From positions 103,652 through 167,651 of the forward strand of contig NZ_JAGGQP010000008.1 of assembly GCF_018613235.1 (NCBI RefSeq): a stretch of 64,000 bases of DNA. Direction: 5' to 3'. Shown here piece after piece: positions 54,251 through 63,859 of the stretch. Origin of the DNA: Bacillus sp. ISL-41. Lineage in GTDB: Bacteria; Bacillota; Bacilli; Bacillales; Cytobacillaceae. The position numbers and the translations under genes were made by a program. Position 1 is the first letter of the stretch. Each line of letters starts with the position of its first letter. The notes under the pieces are model-generated. The model saw only the letters and a program-made list of their open reading frames with translations. It made no database searches and was not told the DNA's origin.

Positions 54251-55348
54251 TTATAGAGAAAGCAGCTTTTGTAAGTCCAGACATTGTTTTTGATAGAGAC
54301 CAATTTTCATTCTTGCCATACCCTGGAACATGACTCTGTCGTTTTGGATGAATTGTTCATTCCATATACAATGCAAACCCGATAGGCTGAAATCCACTTT
54401 TTCCGCTAATTTCTCGCTATATTCGCGGGTATACCCTTCTTCCATACCAAGATTTGAAGTGAATAAATATTCCTTGCTGTCCTTGAAAGAAAGTTCAGGC
54501 TGATGAATCCAGTCTACGGAAATGATTTTCTTCCATGGGATGTGTATCTTAAGTGAATGCATCGTCCCTTTATCGTCAGTACTTACATAATCAATGTCTA
54601 AGAGAAGGGTTCCTTTGGTGAATAAGCTGGCTGATGGCAGTAATACTTCAGCATCAATGGAGTGAAGTGAACACTCAACATTAGAAACCGTGGAGATTGG
54701 CCTGGAGAGGCTGAATGTATCAAATATGTCTATCTCGAGATCCACATCTGCCAGCTGTAAAGGAAGCCTCACCTTTGTCATTTCTGTTTTCATATTTTTC
54801 CCACTGTATGCGGCTGTAGCTAATTTAATAGATTCCGAGGAAGATTCAGATGATTCATAATGATAATCTGCGGATTCATCAAGTTCTTCATTGTAATAAA
54901 GTTCATCACCGGACTCTGAAAAAGCCAATAACTGATTGTCACTTTCATCAGGAAGAACGCTGGACTCCTCTAACATTATTTCACTAGAGGATTCCTCATA
55001 ATCTTCCTGACTTGCCTCCTCTATTAGATCCTCTCTGTCACTAATGATTTCTAGCAGCTCGCTTGACTCTTCCTCTTCTATTGTAAACTGTCTTTTTGAA
55101 GAAGAAGGCTTTTCTTCAACACTTTTAATAACAGGAGGAGCGAGGATCAATGGCTTTCCCGAACTCTTACCTTGAGGCGGTAATCTCGTATCATTGAAAT
55201 TCTCGCCTAAATCCTTATCGATTTCTTCAAAAATTCTCTCCATTTCTGAATCACCATCTGAACTCCCGCGGCCCAATGAATTATTTCCCCAATTGCCCTG
55301 AAACAGATTCATTTCGTGAAACGTTCTACTTCTGTTTTCCATCTTCAA
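54251..55348 (-). CDS. Acidic Ser/Glu-rich protein with CsxC/SPOCS-like domain
   Basis: 365 residues. Residues 1-185 are acidic and serine-rich (for example YHYESSESSSESIKL) and probably unstructured. Residues 190-330 repeat the neighbour domain without cysteines: VRLPLQLADVDLEIDIF, then EVLLPSASLFTKGTLLLDI and LKIHIPWKKI. It is the most diverged of the four paralogues. Start codon uncertain: TTG at 55348 or ATG six nt later, both with poor ribosome binding sites. Confidence 0.65.
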   Translation of the reverse strand: MKMENRSRTFHEMNLFQGNWGNNSLGRGSSDGDSEMERIFEEIDKDLGENFNDTRLPPQGKSSGKPLILAPPVIKSVEEKPSSSKRQFTIEEEESSELLEIISDREDLIEEASQEDYEESSSEIMLEESSVLPDESDNQLLAFSESGDELYYNEELDESADYHYESSESSSESIKLATAAYSGKNMKTEMTKVRLPLQLADVDLEIDIFDTFSLSRPISTVSNVECSLHSIDAEVLLPSASLFTKGTLLLDIDYVSTDDKGTMHSLKIHIPWKKIISVDWIHQPELSFKDSKEYLFTSNLGMEEGYTREYSEKLAEKVDFSLSGLHCIWNEQFIQNDRVMFQGMARMKIGLYQKQCLDLQKLLSL

Positions 55349-55464
55349 TGGAAGGGTCTGCTTTTATTGCAACCTATCCCTACCCTCCTTTCGCTATAGC
55401 CGTAAAACATAAAGGGGCATATACTGTTGGTGTCTAGTATATTCCCCCGCCTTTTATCTAATAT

Positions 55465-56244
55465 TTATTCTGATTCGTCATAACAATCTGGATCATTTGT
55501 TGCTGAAGAAACGCGGATTTGCTGATTTTGAAGTACACGTACAGTGAAATCGATGACCATTTTCTCTTCAATCGTCTGGAAATATCCTTCATCGATTGGT
55601 GAAGATGTCGGTAACGGCTGACGGTCAATCGCTTCATCCCATTCAATGATCTGGCTGGATACTAATTCACAGAAAGGCAATTCATTATAATGCTGTGAGC
55701 TTTCCTGGTGGAACTGGCTCAAGTCGCTAGTCAGCAATTCATCTTTTTCCGGGAATCCAGTTGACAAAGGTTTTGAAACGAAGAAATCAAATTCCTTCCT
55801 GTTGTTCACTTGCGGCATTACTGGATGGGAAAGGAAATTCTTCACCTCTGTTACTACCTGGAACGGAATATCGACTGTATAAGAGTGCAGGTCAGAAGCT
55901 ACGGATGAAGATGATGAAGCTTCAATTTCCTGGCTCGGGCTTGCATATTGGATGTTCTTTCTGACAAACCCTTTGATAAATAATTTATTCGTCGGCAACA
56001 GCAGTCTGCATTGAGTCAATTTAATCCGCTTTTTAATATCCTTAATCTCAAGCACCGGTTCTGGGAAATTAATCATCGTATCCAGATTCACGTGCAGAGT
56101 CAGTTCCGCAAGAACGACTGGAACTTTTGTTACGACCTTTCCAAGGCTTACATGTGGATGGTGGTGTCGAGGTGAGCATTCAAAATGATCAGTTGAAGGC
56201 TTACACTCGAAATCAGGCTTTTTATTTTTATCTGGTTCAAACAT
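55465..56244 (-). CDS. CsxC/SPOCS-like spore-surface protein
   Basis: 259 residues. His-rich N-terminus (SPRHHHPHVSLG), then VVLAELTLHVNLDTMINFPEP, VLEIKDIKKRIKLTQCRLLL, KLFIKGFVRKNIQYASP, YTVDIPFQVVTEV and a C-terminal IEEKMVIDFTVRVLQNQQI. Nearly colinear with the next gene, so the two arose by duplication. A sigma-K promoter (56284-56310) lies about 40 bp upstream, placing expression in the late mother cell. Confidence 0.8.
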   Translation of the reverse strand: MFEPDKNKKPDFECKPSTDHFECSPRHHHPHVSLGKVVTKVPVVLAELTLHVNLDTMINFPEPVLEIKDIKKRIKLTQCRLLLPTNKLFIKGFVRKNIQYASPSQEIEASSSSSVASDLHSYTVDIPFQVVTEVKNFLSHPVMPQVNNRKEFDFFVSKPLSTGFPEKDELLTSDLSQFHQESSQHYNELPFCELVSSQIIEWDEAIDRQPLPTSSPIDEGYFQTIEEKMVIDFTVRVLQNQQIRVSSATNDPDCYDESE

Positions 56245-56283
56245 ACATGGCTCCTCCTTAAACTCCTTAGAGTGAAGATGTTT

Positions 56284-56310
56284 TATCCTATGCGCTTCGA
56301 CTTTTTGGGT
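56284..56310 (-). promoter_or_regulatory. Sigma-K-type promoter
   Basis: Minus strand AC (56309-56310), 16 bp, CATAGGATA (56284-56292), matching AC-N16-CATAnnnTA. A similar stretch, AATAGGATA, occurs upstream of the 57339 start. Confidence 0.7.
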
Positions 56311-56490
56311 CTAGGCGATTGCCCTTATGCAAAGAGAAATTTCAATGCAGGTATCCGGTGTAAACCCTTTATTTATTTGTGATGTACTGGCCAAACACCC
56401 ACTTAAAAAATTTTTTGACACTTTGTTTGCTTCTATTGTTAATTAGCAAAAAGTGTTAATCGTGAATATGTATGAAGCATAAAGAAAAAA

Positions 56491-56534
56491 CATGGCGGCT
56501 CCAGATTTTTCTGGACTTCGCCATGCTTTTATCA
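56491..56534 (-). terminator. Terminator of the 56572-57339 gene
   Basis: Minus strand GCATGGCGAAGTCCAG, AAAAAT, CTGGAGCCGCCATG, TTTTTT. Confidence 0.85.
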
Positions 56535-56571
56535 TCTTGCATAATACTGGATAATTGAGTTCTGCTATTTC

Positions 56572-57339
56572 TTAATCTCCATCGAAGAGATCAGAGATAT
56601 CGATTTGCTGGTTTTGATAAACTCTCACACGGAATTGCAGGAATGTTTTTTCAATGATTGTTTGGAATGTTCCTTCCTCGAATGGTCCATTATTAGGCAG
56701 CGGATAACGGTCGATTGCTTCATCCCATTGAACAATGCTGCTTTCCACTAATTCACAAAATGTGATTGGATTATAGTTTTGAGTGCTTACCTGATGGAAT
56801 TGAGACAAGTCGCTTGATAGCAATTCATCCTTCTCAGGGAATCCATGTCCTAGCTTCTGAGCTCTGAAGAAATCAAATTCATCACGAGTATTCGCTACAG
56901 GCAAAATTGGTCCTCTAATGAAGCGATCGCGTGTCAGGACAGTTACACACTCAAAAGGTACATCAACAGTCAAAGAGCGCATTTCTGATGATACACAATC
57001 ACTCTTAGCGTGAGGGCAAGGTGTAGCATACTGGATATTCTTCCGGACGTAGCCTTTGATGAACAACGGGACGCCTGCTGCCGGGAATGTAGTTCCTAGA
57101 AGCAATCTGCATTGGACAATTTTCACCCGCTTTTTAATATCCTTAATTTCAAGTACTGGGTCTGGGAAGTGGATTTCCGCAACAAGATGATCTGATACTC
57201 TCACATCAGCCAGTGTTACAGCAAGGTTGGCAAGAGGGCCTACTCCAGCAGGAACTGCCCTAACATTTTCGCATTCCGACATTGAAGCAGATTTATTCAC
57301 ATTCACACAACCACGTGAACCTTTATGTTCATTAGTCAT
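56572..57339 (-). CDS. CsxC/SPOCS-like spore-surface protein
   Basis: 255 residues. Short Cys-containing N-terminus, then LANLAVTLADVRVSDHLVAE, VLEIKDIKKRVKIVQCRLLL, LFIKGYVRKNIQYATPC, LTVDVPFECVTVL, GFPEKDELLSSDLSQFHQ and IIEKTFLQFRVRVYQNQQI. Over most of its length it is a paralogue of the preceding gene. AAAGGAGG before the ATG. Confidence 0.8.
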   Translation of the reverse strand: MTNEHKGSRGCVNVNKSASMSECENVRAVPAGVGPLANLAVTLADVRVSDHLVAEIHFPDPVLEIKDIKKRVKIVQCRLLLGTTFPAAGVPLFIKGYVRKNIQYATPCPHAKSDCVSSEMRSLTVDVPFECVTVLTRDRFIRGPILPVANTRDEFDFFRAQKLGHGFPEKDELLSSDLSQFHQVSTQNYNPITFCELVESSIVQWDEAIDRYPLPNNGPFEEGTFQTIIEKTFLQFRVRVYQNQQIDISDLFDGD

Positions 57340-57541
57340 TCATATTTCCTCCTTTTAAATTTCTTATACAATTTATCCTATTCCTGCTATTTTTTTTGGA
57401 CTAGATGAATGAATCAGAACAAATGCGGATTTTTCGCATTCTTTGAATTTTACACGATTGAAATTCTTTAATTCTATAATCAATGGGTACTTGCACAATT
57501 GAACATGCTTTCTGCATAGGATTCAAAAGGAGGAGGATAAA

Positions 57542-58732
57542 ATGAACAATTATAATTATTTTGCAGTCGATATAGGGAACAGCTGGTATAAAGTCCTGGC
57601 CTCTGACCATGGAGAGCTCAGGGAATACCAAATGCCAAACGCCATCGCATTGTACGATGATGAGTTTTATGAAAAGCCCTATGACGAGGAAGATATTAAT
57701 CTCGAGGAAAACTTGATCGTAGAGATAAAAAGCCCGGCGATCACAAACAAAAGAGAAATTTTTTACGCAGGAAAGGCGGCTGCCAAGCAAAGGAATGTCA
57801 GCCTGACCGCAAGCAATAATCAGAAAGCTGACGAAGACCGCACCTATATCCTTCTGTTTGCCGCTGCAGCCTACCATGCTTCCATCATAAATCCAAACGA
57901 TATTGAACTAAACTATTGTATTGACCAATTAGCTGTATCTCTACCAACTACACAATATAAGGAGAGAAAAGAATTACTGAAGCAGCGCTTGATTGGCAGC
58001 CATACCATCACACTCCATAAGGTGCCGGGAATTCCTGAGCCAAAAGAGCTTATTGTCAAGTTGGAAATCAAAGATGTAATTGTTGGCGCTGAGGGAGCCT
58101 GTGCCTATTTAGGTTTAATTCGGGACATTGACACATTGACAATCAAGGACGATACCCTCGTAAAGGACTCCAAGAAAGGAATCATCATTGGTGATCTTGG
58201 CGGGGATTCAGTAGATTTCGTTGGAATCAAGAACAGTAAGCCTGTAGCCTCAGTTGAAGGTGATCATTTTGGAATCAATTTATTTTTGGATACAATTATA
58301 AAAAAAGTAAGCAAGAACGAATTATACACTTTTGACTCAAGGTCAGAGCTTGAAGAAAAACTTTTCGCCGGCCAATCAGAATGGTATGTCGAACCATTTG
58401 CCGGTGTCAGGAAAGATATCAGTAAGTACGTGATCCCTCAATTGAGGATCATGGCTATAAAATACCTTGAGCACTTTGACCGTGCCAGGAGCAGTTCAAG
58501 CGAGATCAAGGGGGCATCCCGCTACATCGCAGTTGGCGGTGCAGCAAAACTTGCCCAGAAGCAAATCCAGGAAGCTGCAGTTAGATGGGCTGATAAGGGG
58601 CGCCCGATTGAACTGACTTTTCCAGAGAACCTGGAAAAACTGAACGTCTTCGGACTCATGATTTTAGCCAAAATGAACCAACTTAAAAAACAACATGAGA
58701 ATACCGAGGAACTAATTTCCATTGAAGGATGA
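57542..58732 (+). CDS. ParM/Alp-like bacterial actin
   Basis: 396 residues of the actin/Hsp70 fold. Phosphate-1 loop FAVDIGNSWYKVLA (8-21), phosphate-2 loop IIIGDLGGDSVDFVGI (about 214-229) and adenosine loop YIAVGGAAKL (about 332). Plasmid ParM and Alp7A proteins form filaments that push DNA apart. AGGAGGAGG before the ATG. Together with the small gene behind it this is a typical two-gene segregation-like cassette, but it lies among chromosomal spore genes. Whether it still segregates DNA or has been recruited to another task is open. Confidence 0.85.
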   Translation: MNNYNYFAVDIGNSWYKVLASDHGELREYQMPNAIALYDDEFYEKPYDEEDINLEENLIVEIKSPAITNKREIFYAGKAAAKQRNVSLTASNNQKADEDRTYILLFAAAAYHASIINPNDIELNYCIDQLAVSLPTTQYKERKELLKQRLIGSHTITLHKVPGIPEPKELIVKLEIKDVIVGAEGACAYLGLIRDIDTLTIKDDTLVKDSKKGIIIGDLGGDSVDFVGIKNSKPVASVEGDHFGINLFLDTIIKKVSKNELYTFDSRSELEEKLFAGQSEWYVEPFAGVRKDISKYVIPQLRIMAIKYLEHFDRARSSSSEIKGASRYIAVGGAAKLAQKQIQEAAVRWADKGRPIELTFPENLEKLNVFGLMILAKMNQLKKQHENTEELISIEG

Positions 58733-58737
58733 TCGGT

Positions 58738-59112
58738 ATGTCAAACACCTATACGGATTATGTAAATAAGATCGCGATAACAGTCCCTGAACGATATATT
58801 GATGTCAAAACAGGTGAGTCGTATTCAGTTTCACCAAAAATTGAGGAGCAAATCGAATATCATGCCGATAACAGTTCGCTAGGCCATCTTGTTCTTTCAG
58901 CCCTTCATCATTACCTGAATCCCAAACCGGCATTGAATGGGGGCTCTGCTGAAATTCTCCAGCAGCTAGCAGACATTCGATCGATGCTTGAAAATGGCGC
59001 CTATCTACTCCAGCCGCCTGTTAAGGCAAGAACCGTGAAAGAACAAACAGAAGCTGCAAAATTACTCAACATGAAGGAAGTTGAAGATATCCTTGAAGCA
59101 TTCGGGGGCTAA
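58738..59112 (+). CDS. Small partner of the ParM-like actin
   Basis: 124 residues, unrecognised. Begins MSNTYTDYVNKIAI, has a central polar region and ends with helical NMKEVEDILEAFGG. By analogy to parR, alfB and alp7R it could be the adaptor or DNA-binding protein. An ATG at 58729 overlaps the actin stop codon; I prefer 58738, which has AAGGA eight nt upstream. No centromere-like repeats are visible in the flanks. Confidence 0.65.
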   Translation: MSNTYTDYVNKIAITVPERYIDVKTGESYSVSPKIEEQIEYHADNSSLGHLVLSALHHYLNPKPALNGGSAEILQQLADIRSMLENGAYLLQPPVKARTVKEQTEAAKLLNMKEVEDILEAFGG

Positions 59113-59125
59113 TCATTGGAAAAAT

Positions 59126-59158
59126 AAAGGACGGTACTCATGTACTCGTCCTTCACTT
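59126..59158 (+). terminator. Terminator of the actin operon
   Basis: AAGGACGGTAC, TCAT, GTACTCGTCCTT with one bulge. Confidence 0.7.
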
Positions 59159-59306
59159 TTGGAAGGGGTCTTTTAATAATTTCTGCTTAAATTGGTCTGA
59201 TAGATCATTCTTTAATTATGCTTGAAACAGTCGAGAGTATTCCTGGTTAGTGACGGACTAGAATTCATGATCTGTGATTTGTCTGAATCTTTACAAATAC
59301 AAATCG

Positions 59307-60233
59307 CTAAAACATGCTCATATTATACCTTGCAGACATTCTTTCAAGCAGTTTAATTCCGCCAATGCTATTCCCTTTTTCATCCAGGGCCGGCCCTAAG
59401 ATGCCAATCCCGAATCTGTTTGGAACAGAACCCATAATACCGCCTGATACACCACTTTTTGCAGGAATACCAACCCTGACAGCGAACTCTCCCGAAGCAT
59501 TATACATACCACAAGTAACCATGAACGTTTTACACAGGCGAGCGACATGTGCAGGTATCAACCGGCGATTCGTGACCGGCTCCAAACCATCCATTGCGAA
59601 AACACATCCAATACGTGCAAGGTCCAGACAGTCCATTTCAATTGCACATTGTTTCGTGTACACCTTTAACAATTCTTCAACATCCTCATCAATCACGCCA
59701 TGCTGCCTTAAAAAATAACATAAGGCCCTATTCAGATCAGAAGTTTCATATTCAGACTGAGCAACTTCCTCTGAATAACCAATTGAAGAGTTGCCTGCCA
59801 GTTCCTGGATGAATGAAAGAATTCGTTCAAAGCGCTGATCGGCATCATTTCCTTTAATCATATGAGTAACTGCCAATGCGCCTGCGTTAATCATTGGATT
59901 CAACGGTTTTGAAGGACTGAATTCCAGCTTGACAATTGAATTGAAAGGATCGCCAGTTGGTTCATAACCCACTTTGTCAAAAACTGCTTCTTCACCGTAA
60001 TCTATCAGGGCAAGCGCAAGTGTCAATACTTTTGAAACACTTTGCAAAGTCAATTTCTGCTGTATGTCCCCGGCCGAAACACAAGTTCCATCATCATGAA
60101 AAATAGCCACTGACAACTCTTCTGGATTCGCTTTCGCCAATGCAGGGATGTAATCTGCCACCTTCCCGCCGTCAGTGTATTTTTTTGCTTCTTGTACAAG
60201 TTCATTCAATTCATCAGTCGTTCTGCAAGGCAT
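59307..60233 (-). CDS. glsA: Glutaminase
   Basis: Beta-lactamase-fold enzyme of 308 residues hydrolysing L-glutamine to glutamate and ammonia. Catalytic Ser-x-x-Lys in QSVSKVLTL (about 66-69), [14 protein letters not shown], and [13 protein letters not shown] with the conserved C-terminal Lys/Ser. Normal length. No regulatory element recognised. Confidence 0.95.
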   Translation of the reverse strand: MPCRTTDELNELVQEAKKYTDGGKVADYIPALAKANPEELSVAIFHDDGTCVSAGDIQQKLTLQSVSKVLTLALALIDYGEEAVFDKVGYEPTGDPFNSIVKLEFSPSKPLNPMINAGALAVTHMIKGNDADQRFERILSFIQELAGNSSIGYSEEVAQSEYETSDLNRALCYFLRQHGVIDEDVEELLKVYTKQCAIEMDCLDLARIGCVFAMDGLEPVTNRRLIPAHVARLCKTFMVTCGMYNASGEFAVRVGIPAKSGVSGGIMGSVPNRFGIGILGPALDEKGNSIGGIKLLERMSARYNMSMF

Positions 60234-60302
60234 AAATTACTCCCCCGAATCATTAATTTTGAACAATTACCAACTCGCATTCCTGTTAACCGCCTTTTCC
60301 AT

Positions 60303-60331
60303 AGAAAAAGGCAATGGTATGAACATTGCCA
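60303..60331 (-). terminator. Terminator of the UbiB-like operon
   Basis: Minus strand GGCAATG, seven-base loop, CATTGCC, TTTTTC. Confidence 0.8.
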
Positions 60332-60354
60332 AATTTTAAGAATTTAAGCATAAG

Positions 60355-62037
60355 TTAAAAACGGCCTGACTTCAATATAGAATAAATAATCCATAAAAAC
60401 ATTCCGAATGCAATGATAAATCCTACTTCGATTGCCGGTACGCTTGTCAGTATAGTATTATTGCCAAAAGTTGCGCCGACAATCAGACCAAGCACAACAA
60501 TACTAAAGGCAAGCAGTGTTAAACTGAAAGATACCTGGTTGCTGATCCGGTCAAATTTATGAAGAATCCGATTGATTTCCGATAAGCTGATTTCGAATTT
60601 CAAATCTCCTTTGGAAGCCTGATCCAAAACAGTTTCGACCTGATTCGGAATATTGGTGAATGTATCAGATAAGTTCTCCGCATTATTCCAAAGCCTTTTG
60701 CCCATTTTAATCGGATCATACCGTTCCCTCATTATCTGTTCTCCATAAGGCCTGGCTAACTTAATCATATCAAGGTTTGGATCGATTTCAGAAATGATGG
60801 CTTCAATCGTGATTAAGGCTTTCCCCATCATCGTCATTTCCTTCGGCAGGATAATCCGATGTTCCTGTGCCGCAGCAAAAAGCTCCTTGACCGTCAAACC
60901 CAAGCTTAGCCCTTCTTTTGATGACCATTCAACCGTTTTCCTTATTCCATCTACCCGGTCATAAAAGTGCTGTTTATCAATATCGGATGGAACATAAGCC
61001 ATACGGAAGACAGACCTGACGATCCGGTGGGTGTCCTCCTGCATAATTCCCATCATCATTGATGCCGAATCATATCTCAAGCTTGCTGAAAGCCGGCCTA
61101 CTTGTCCAAAATCTATGAAAATAAGCTGTTGAGCTTCTGGATTATAAAGGATATTACCAGGGTGTGGATCACCGTGAAAAAAACCTTCCCTTAGAATTTG
61201 GGTTATGAATGCACTTACCAATAAATCAGCGATCCTTCGTTTTTCCTCATTTTTAATAATAATTGTATTCAACTCGTTGAGTTTTATCCCTTCAACCTTT
61301 TCCATGGTCAGAATCTGAGGAGTCGAGTATTCATGAAAGATAACTGGGACCTTTATCGATTCGCAATCTTCAAACTGCATTTGAACCATATCCGTATTCC
61401 GGGCTTCTTCCGTATAATCCAGTTCCCTGCGGATTGATTCTGACAGCTCTTCAACCATATCAGTGATATTGTAATATTGAGCCCAGTCATAACGCTGCTC
61501 GATCAGCCTCGCAATATCCCTTAAAATTTCAAGATCCGTATGGACGGTCTGCTTAATTCCTGGCCGCTGGATCTTCACCATGACAGATTCCCCTGTTGAC
61601 AAAACCGCTTCATGGACCTGTCCAATCGACGCTGCCGCTACATATCCTTCGTTAAAATATTGGAATACTTCCTCAACAGGCCTGCCAAATTCGTGTTGAA
61701 GCTTCTCCTTAATTTCACCTACAGGCACTGGGGGAACCTGGTCCTGAAGCAGCTCCAATTCCTTAACAATCTCTTGAGGAAGCATATCACTTCTGATACT
61801 GAGGAGCTGGCCAAGCTTTATAAAAGCGGGCCCCAATTCCTCCAGCATACACCTTATACGGTTACCGGCTTCCCTGGTGTTCCCGCTTTTCACATCTGCA
61901 GCGATCCGGTCCTTCAATGACAGGATATGAAACAGCCCTACCTCTTCCAGAACATAGCCAAATCCATATTTTACAAACAATGAAGCTATCTCTCTATATC
62001 TATTTAACCGTCTCAATCGGTCCGTCAATTCCATCAC
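60355..62037 (-). CDS. ABC1/UbiB-family atypical kinase, membrane protein
   Basis: 560 residues. Kinase-like domain with the UbiB-specific KxGQ motif FIKLGQLLSIR (about 74), VAAASIGQVHEAV in place of the P-loop, nucleotide-binding Lys in VMVKIQRPG, catalytic HGDPHPGNIL and DFGQVG. Two C-terminal membrane helices (about 500-555). UbiB/ADCK proteins act in lipid or quinone handling; the bacterial Firmicute members are uncharacterised. Co-transcribed with the phasin-like gene 6 bp upstream. Confidence 0.9.
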   Translation of the reverse strand: MMELTDRLRRLNRYREIASLFVKYGFGYVLEEVGLFHILSLKDRIAADVKSGNTREAGNRIRCMLEELGPAFIKLGQLLSIRSDMLPQEIVKELELLQDQVPPVPVGEIKEKLQHEFGRPVEEVFQYFNEGYVAAASIGQVHEAVLSTGESVMVKIQRPGIKQTVHTDLEILRDIARLIEQRYDWAQYYNITDMVEELSESIRRELDYTEEARNTDMVQMQFEDCESIKVPVIFHEYSTPQILTMEKVEGIKLNELNTIIIKNEEKRRIADLLVSAFITQILREGFFHGDPHPGNILYNPEAQQLIFIDFGQVGRLSASLRYDSASMMMGIMQEDTHRIVRSVFRMAYVPSDIDKQHFYDRVDGIRKTVEWSSKEGLSLGLTVKELFAAAQEHRIILPKEMTMMGKALITIEAIISEIDPNLDMIKLARPYGEQIMRERYDPIKMGKRLWNNAENLSDTFTNIPNQVETVLDQASKGDLKFEISLSEINRILHKFDRISNQVSFSLTLLAFSIVVLGLIVGATFGNNTILTSVPAIEVGFIIAFGMFLWIIYSILKSGRF

Positions 62038-62043
62038 CCGCTG

Positions 62044-62427
62044 CTATTCAATGTCTTTTGAAAATCCAGGCGGAATATTTTCCATTCCGTTTTCAACCTG
62101 GTCAATATTATTATTTAACCTGCTATTACGAAGATGCAAAATTTCTTCCTGCAATAATACAAGCTGTGCCTGGACTGTGTCTAATTCTTCCCTTGTTACA
62201 AATCCAAGCTCAGTCAGCTGGGTTCTGGCCATTTTCCGGAATTCTTCATTCCATTCACCGCTTTTCGATTCGCCTTTTTTGAAAAAATCACCAAAAATAG
62301 TGTCAGCTTCAGCCTGGGTCATATTTCCCTTCTCAACCAGCTTCATAATGGTTTCATCTACCTTTTCCTTACCGGCAACGGCAGCTCCCAGCCCTAACAA
62401 AAAACCGCTCTTCAGAAAATTATTCAT
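62044..62427 (-). CDS. Phasin-like coiled-coil protein
   Basis: 127 residues. N-terminal hydrophobic stretch (FLKSGFLLGLGAAVAG), then helices with FVTREELDTVQAQLVLLQEEI as a coiled coil, the layout of PhaF/phasin-like proteins commonly found beside UbiB genes in bacilli. No PHA synthesis genes are near, so a granule role is not implied. Confidence 0.78.
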   Translation of the reverse strand: MNNFLKSGFLLGLGAAVAGKEKVDETIMKLVEKGNMTQAEADTIFGDFFKKGESKSGEWNEEFRKMARTQLTELGFVTREELDTVQAQLVLLQEEILHLRNSRLNNNIDQVENGMENIPPGFSKDIE

Positions 62428-62500
62428 TAATAGAACCTCCTCTTTTAGAAATCAATTTACTTATTGATACCCCAAAATGTTGAACAATCACCCAAATAAA

Positions 62501-62545
62501 ATAAAAAAGCACCTGTTTATATTTCTGAACAGGTACTTTTGCCAT
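62501..62545 (-). terminator. Terminator of the yaaH-like gene
   Basis: Minus strand AGTACCTGTT, ten-base loop, AACAGGTGCT, TTTTTTA. Confidence 0.8.
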
Positions 62546-62593
62546 AACGGGTTCCTTGGTCCCACTTTGGCTGCTTAAGTTCTTTATTTACAG

Positions 62594-63859
62594 TCACAGT
62601 TTGATAACATCTGCCTTATTGAGATAAGCCCAGTTTTGGGGAGCCTTCAAACTAAGCTGCCAATATGTTGTTCCATTGAGCTGATATAAATCAATTAATC
62701 TGTACTTTTCGATATAGCTGCGGATGTCTTCAAACCAGACGATATGCTCTTCGGTTCCTTTCCAATATCTGAACCATGGTGATCTGGCTGCAGAATCATA
62801 TTGGATGACCGCACCAACAGAGATACCAAGGTTCTGTGCGTCCAGGACGGAGAGCGCACGATATTGATTGGTTGAAACCACTTTATCATGCCCGTAAAGG
62901 GGGAGACCAATTTGCAATTTTTCTCGAGGAATCAAGGTCAATGAATACCTGACAACCAGTGCGATCCACCATAAAGGGGAAATAGGATCAGGCGGTCCTC
63001 CCGGATATCCGTAATCAATCGTCATCACGGCCACAATGTCGGCAATCTCCCCAATCGTTTTATAATCATAGGCTCCGATAATTGGATTTGTCGGGATATC
63101 TTCAGTCTTAGCATGGACGTTCACATGTAAAATAAGATTGCCCATCGCCGCCTTCAGTTCACGAAGGAAGGAATTAAAATCTTCCCTTTGAGGCGGCGGA
63201 ATAAATTCAAGGTCGATACTGATTCCGCCATACCCCCGTTGAGTTGCTAAATTAACAAGACTGGCAACGAGGTTCCTGCGGTATGTCGGGGATGACAATA
63301 CATTGCCGGCCAGCTCTTTACTGAATCCGGCAGCAGTAGTATTTTGGATCAATAATAAAGGGATGATATTTAAATCCCTGCTTTTACGGACAATTGGGGC
63401 GTCATCCCCTAAGACATAGGCATATCCTTCTTCTGTGAAGGAAAATGCCACAATAGCAACATAAGTTAGATGAGGAGCCATTTTCTCCAGTTCGGCCAGA
63501 AAAGTTTGAGAGGAGCCAGGTACGATGAATCCAAGTGTAGAAAACTGTGGTTCAACAGGGGAAGGAATATTGATGTTCTGGCCAATATACAATCTGTTGG
63601 GATCTAGTCCAGGGTTTGCACTGACAATGCTGCTAATACTAGTCTTGAATTGGGAAGAAATTCTCCAAAGTGTATCGCCAGCTTTGATTTTATAATAACG
63701 AATTATAGGCTGCTGATCTGGAATATAAAGAGCCAGTCCTGGAATGATTAAACTGGCGGAAGGAAGTCCATTGACATCAACAATACTTTGGGTCGATACA
63801 CCATAAGTTCTGGCAATTGCCCATAGATTTTCACCCGACCTAACTACGTGGACAGTCAT
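62594..63859 (-). CDS. Spore peptidoglycan hydrolase: two LysM repeats plus GH18 (YaaH/SleL-like)
   Basis: 421 residues. LysM 1 at 2-47 (VHVVRSGENLWAIARTYGVS), LysM 2 at 54-98, then a GH18 TIM barrel with YGGISIDLEFIPPPQR holding the catalytic Asp-x-Glu, and TYWQLSLKAPQNWAYL near the end. No signal peptide, as for B. subtilis YaaH and SleL, which are made in the mother cell and cut muramic-lactam cortex fragments during germination. GGTGTGATC before the ATG. A CATATGAT at 63892-63899 is a possible sigma-E -10 element but the -35 is weak. Confidence 0.9.
   Translation of the reverse strand: MTVHVVRSGENLWAIARTYGVSTQSIVDVNGLPSASLIIPGLALYIPDQQPIIRYYKIKAGDTLWRISSQFKTSISSIVSANPGLDPNRLYIGQNINIPSPVEPQFSTLGFIVPGSSQTFLAELEKMAPHLTYVAIVAFSFTEEGYAYVLGDDAPIVRKSRDLNIIPLLLIQNTTAAGFSKELAGNVLSSPTYRRNLVASLVNLATQRGYGGISIDLEFIPPPQREDFNSFLRELKAAMGNLILHVNVHAKTEDIPTNPIIGAYDYKTIGEIADIVAVMTIDYGYPGGPPDPISPLWWIALVVRYSLTLIPREKLQIGLPLYGHDKVVSTNQYRALSVLDAQNLGISVGAVIQYDSAARSPWFRYWKGTEEHIVWFEDIRSYIEKYRLIDLYQLNGTTYWQLSLKAPQNWAYLNKADVIKL

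Larger units (their letters stand above)
56245..56571. other. Intergenic gap of 327 bases
   Basis: Holds the sigma-K promoter of the downstream gene and the terminator at 56491-56534. No gene seen. Confidence 0.55.

Noticed and set aside
57401..57877. 158-residue minus-strand frame opposite the actin gene
   Set aside because: It overlaps the start of a well-supported plus-strand gene and resembles no protein.
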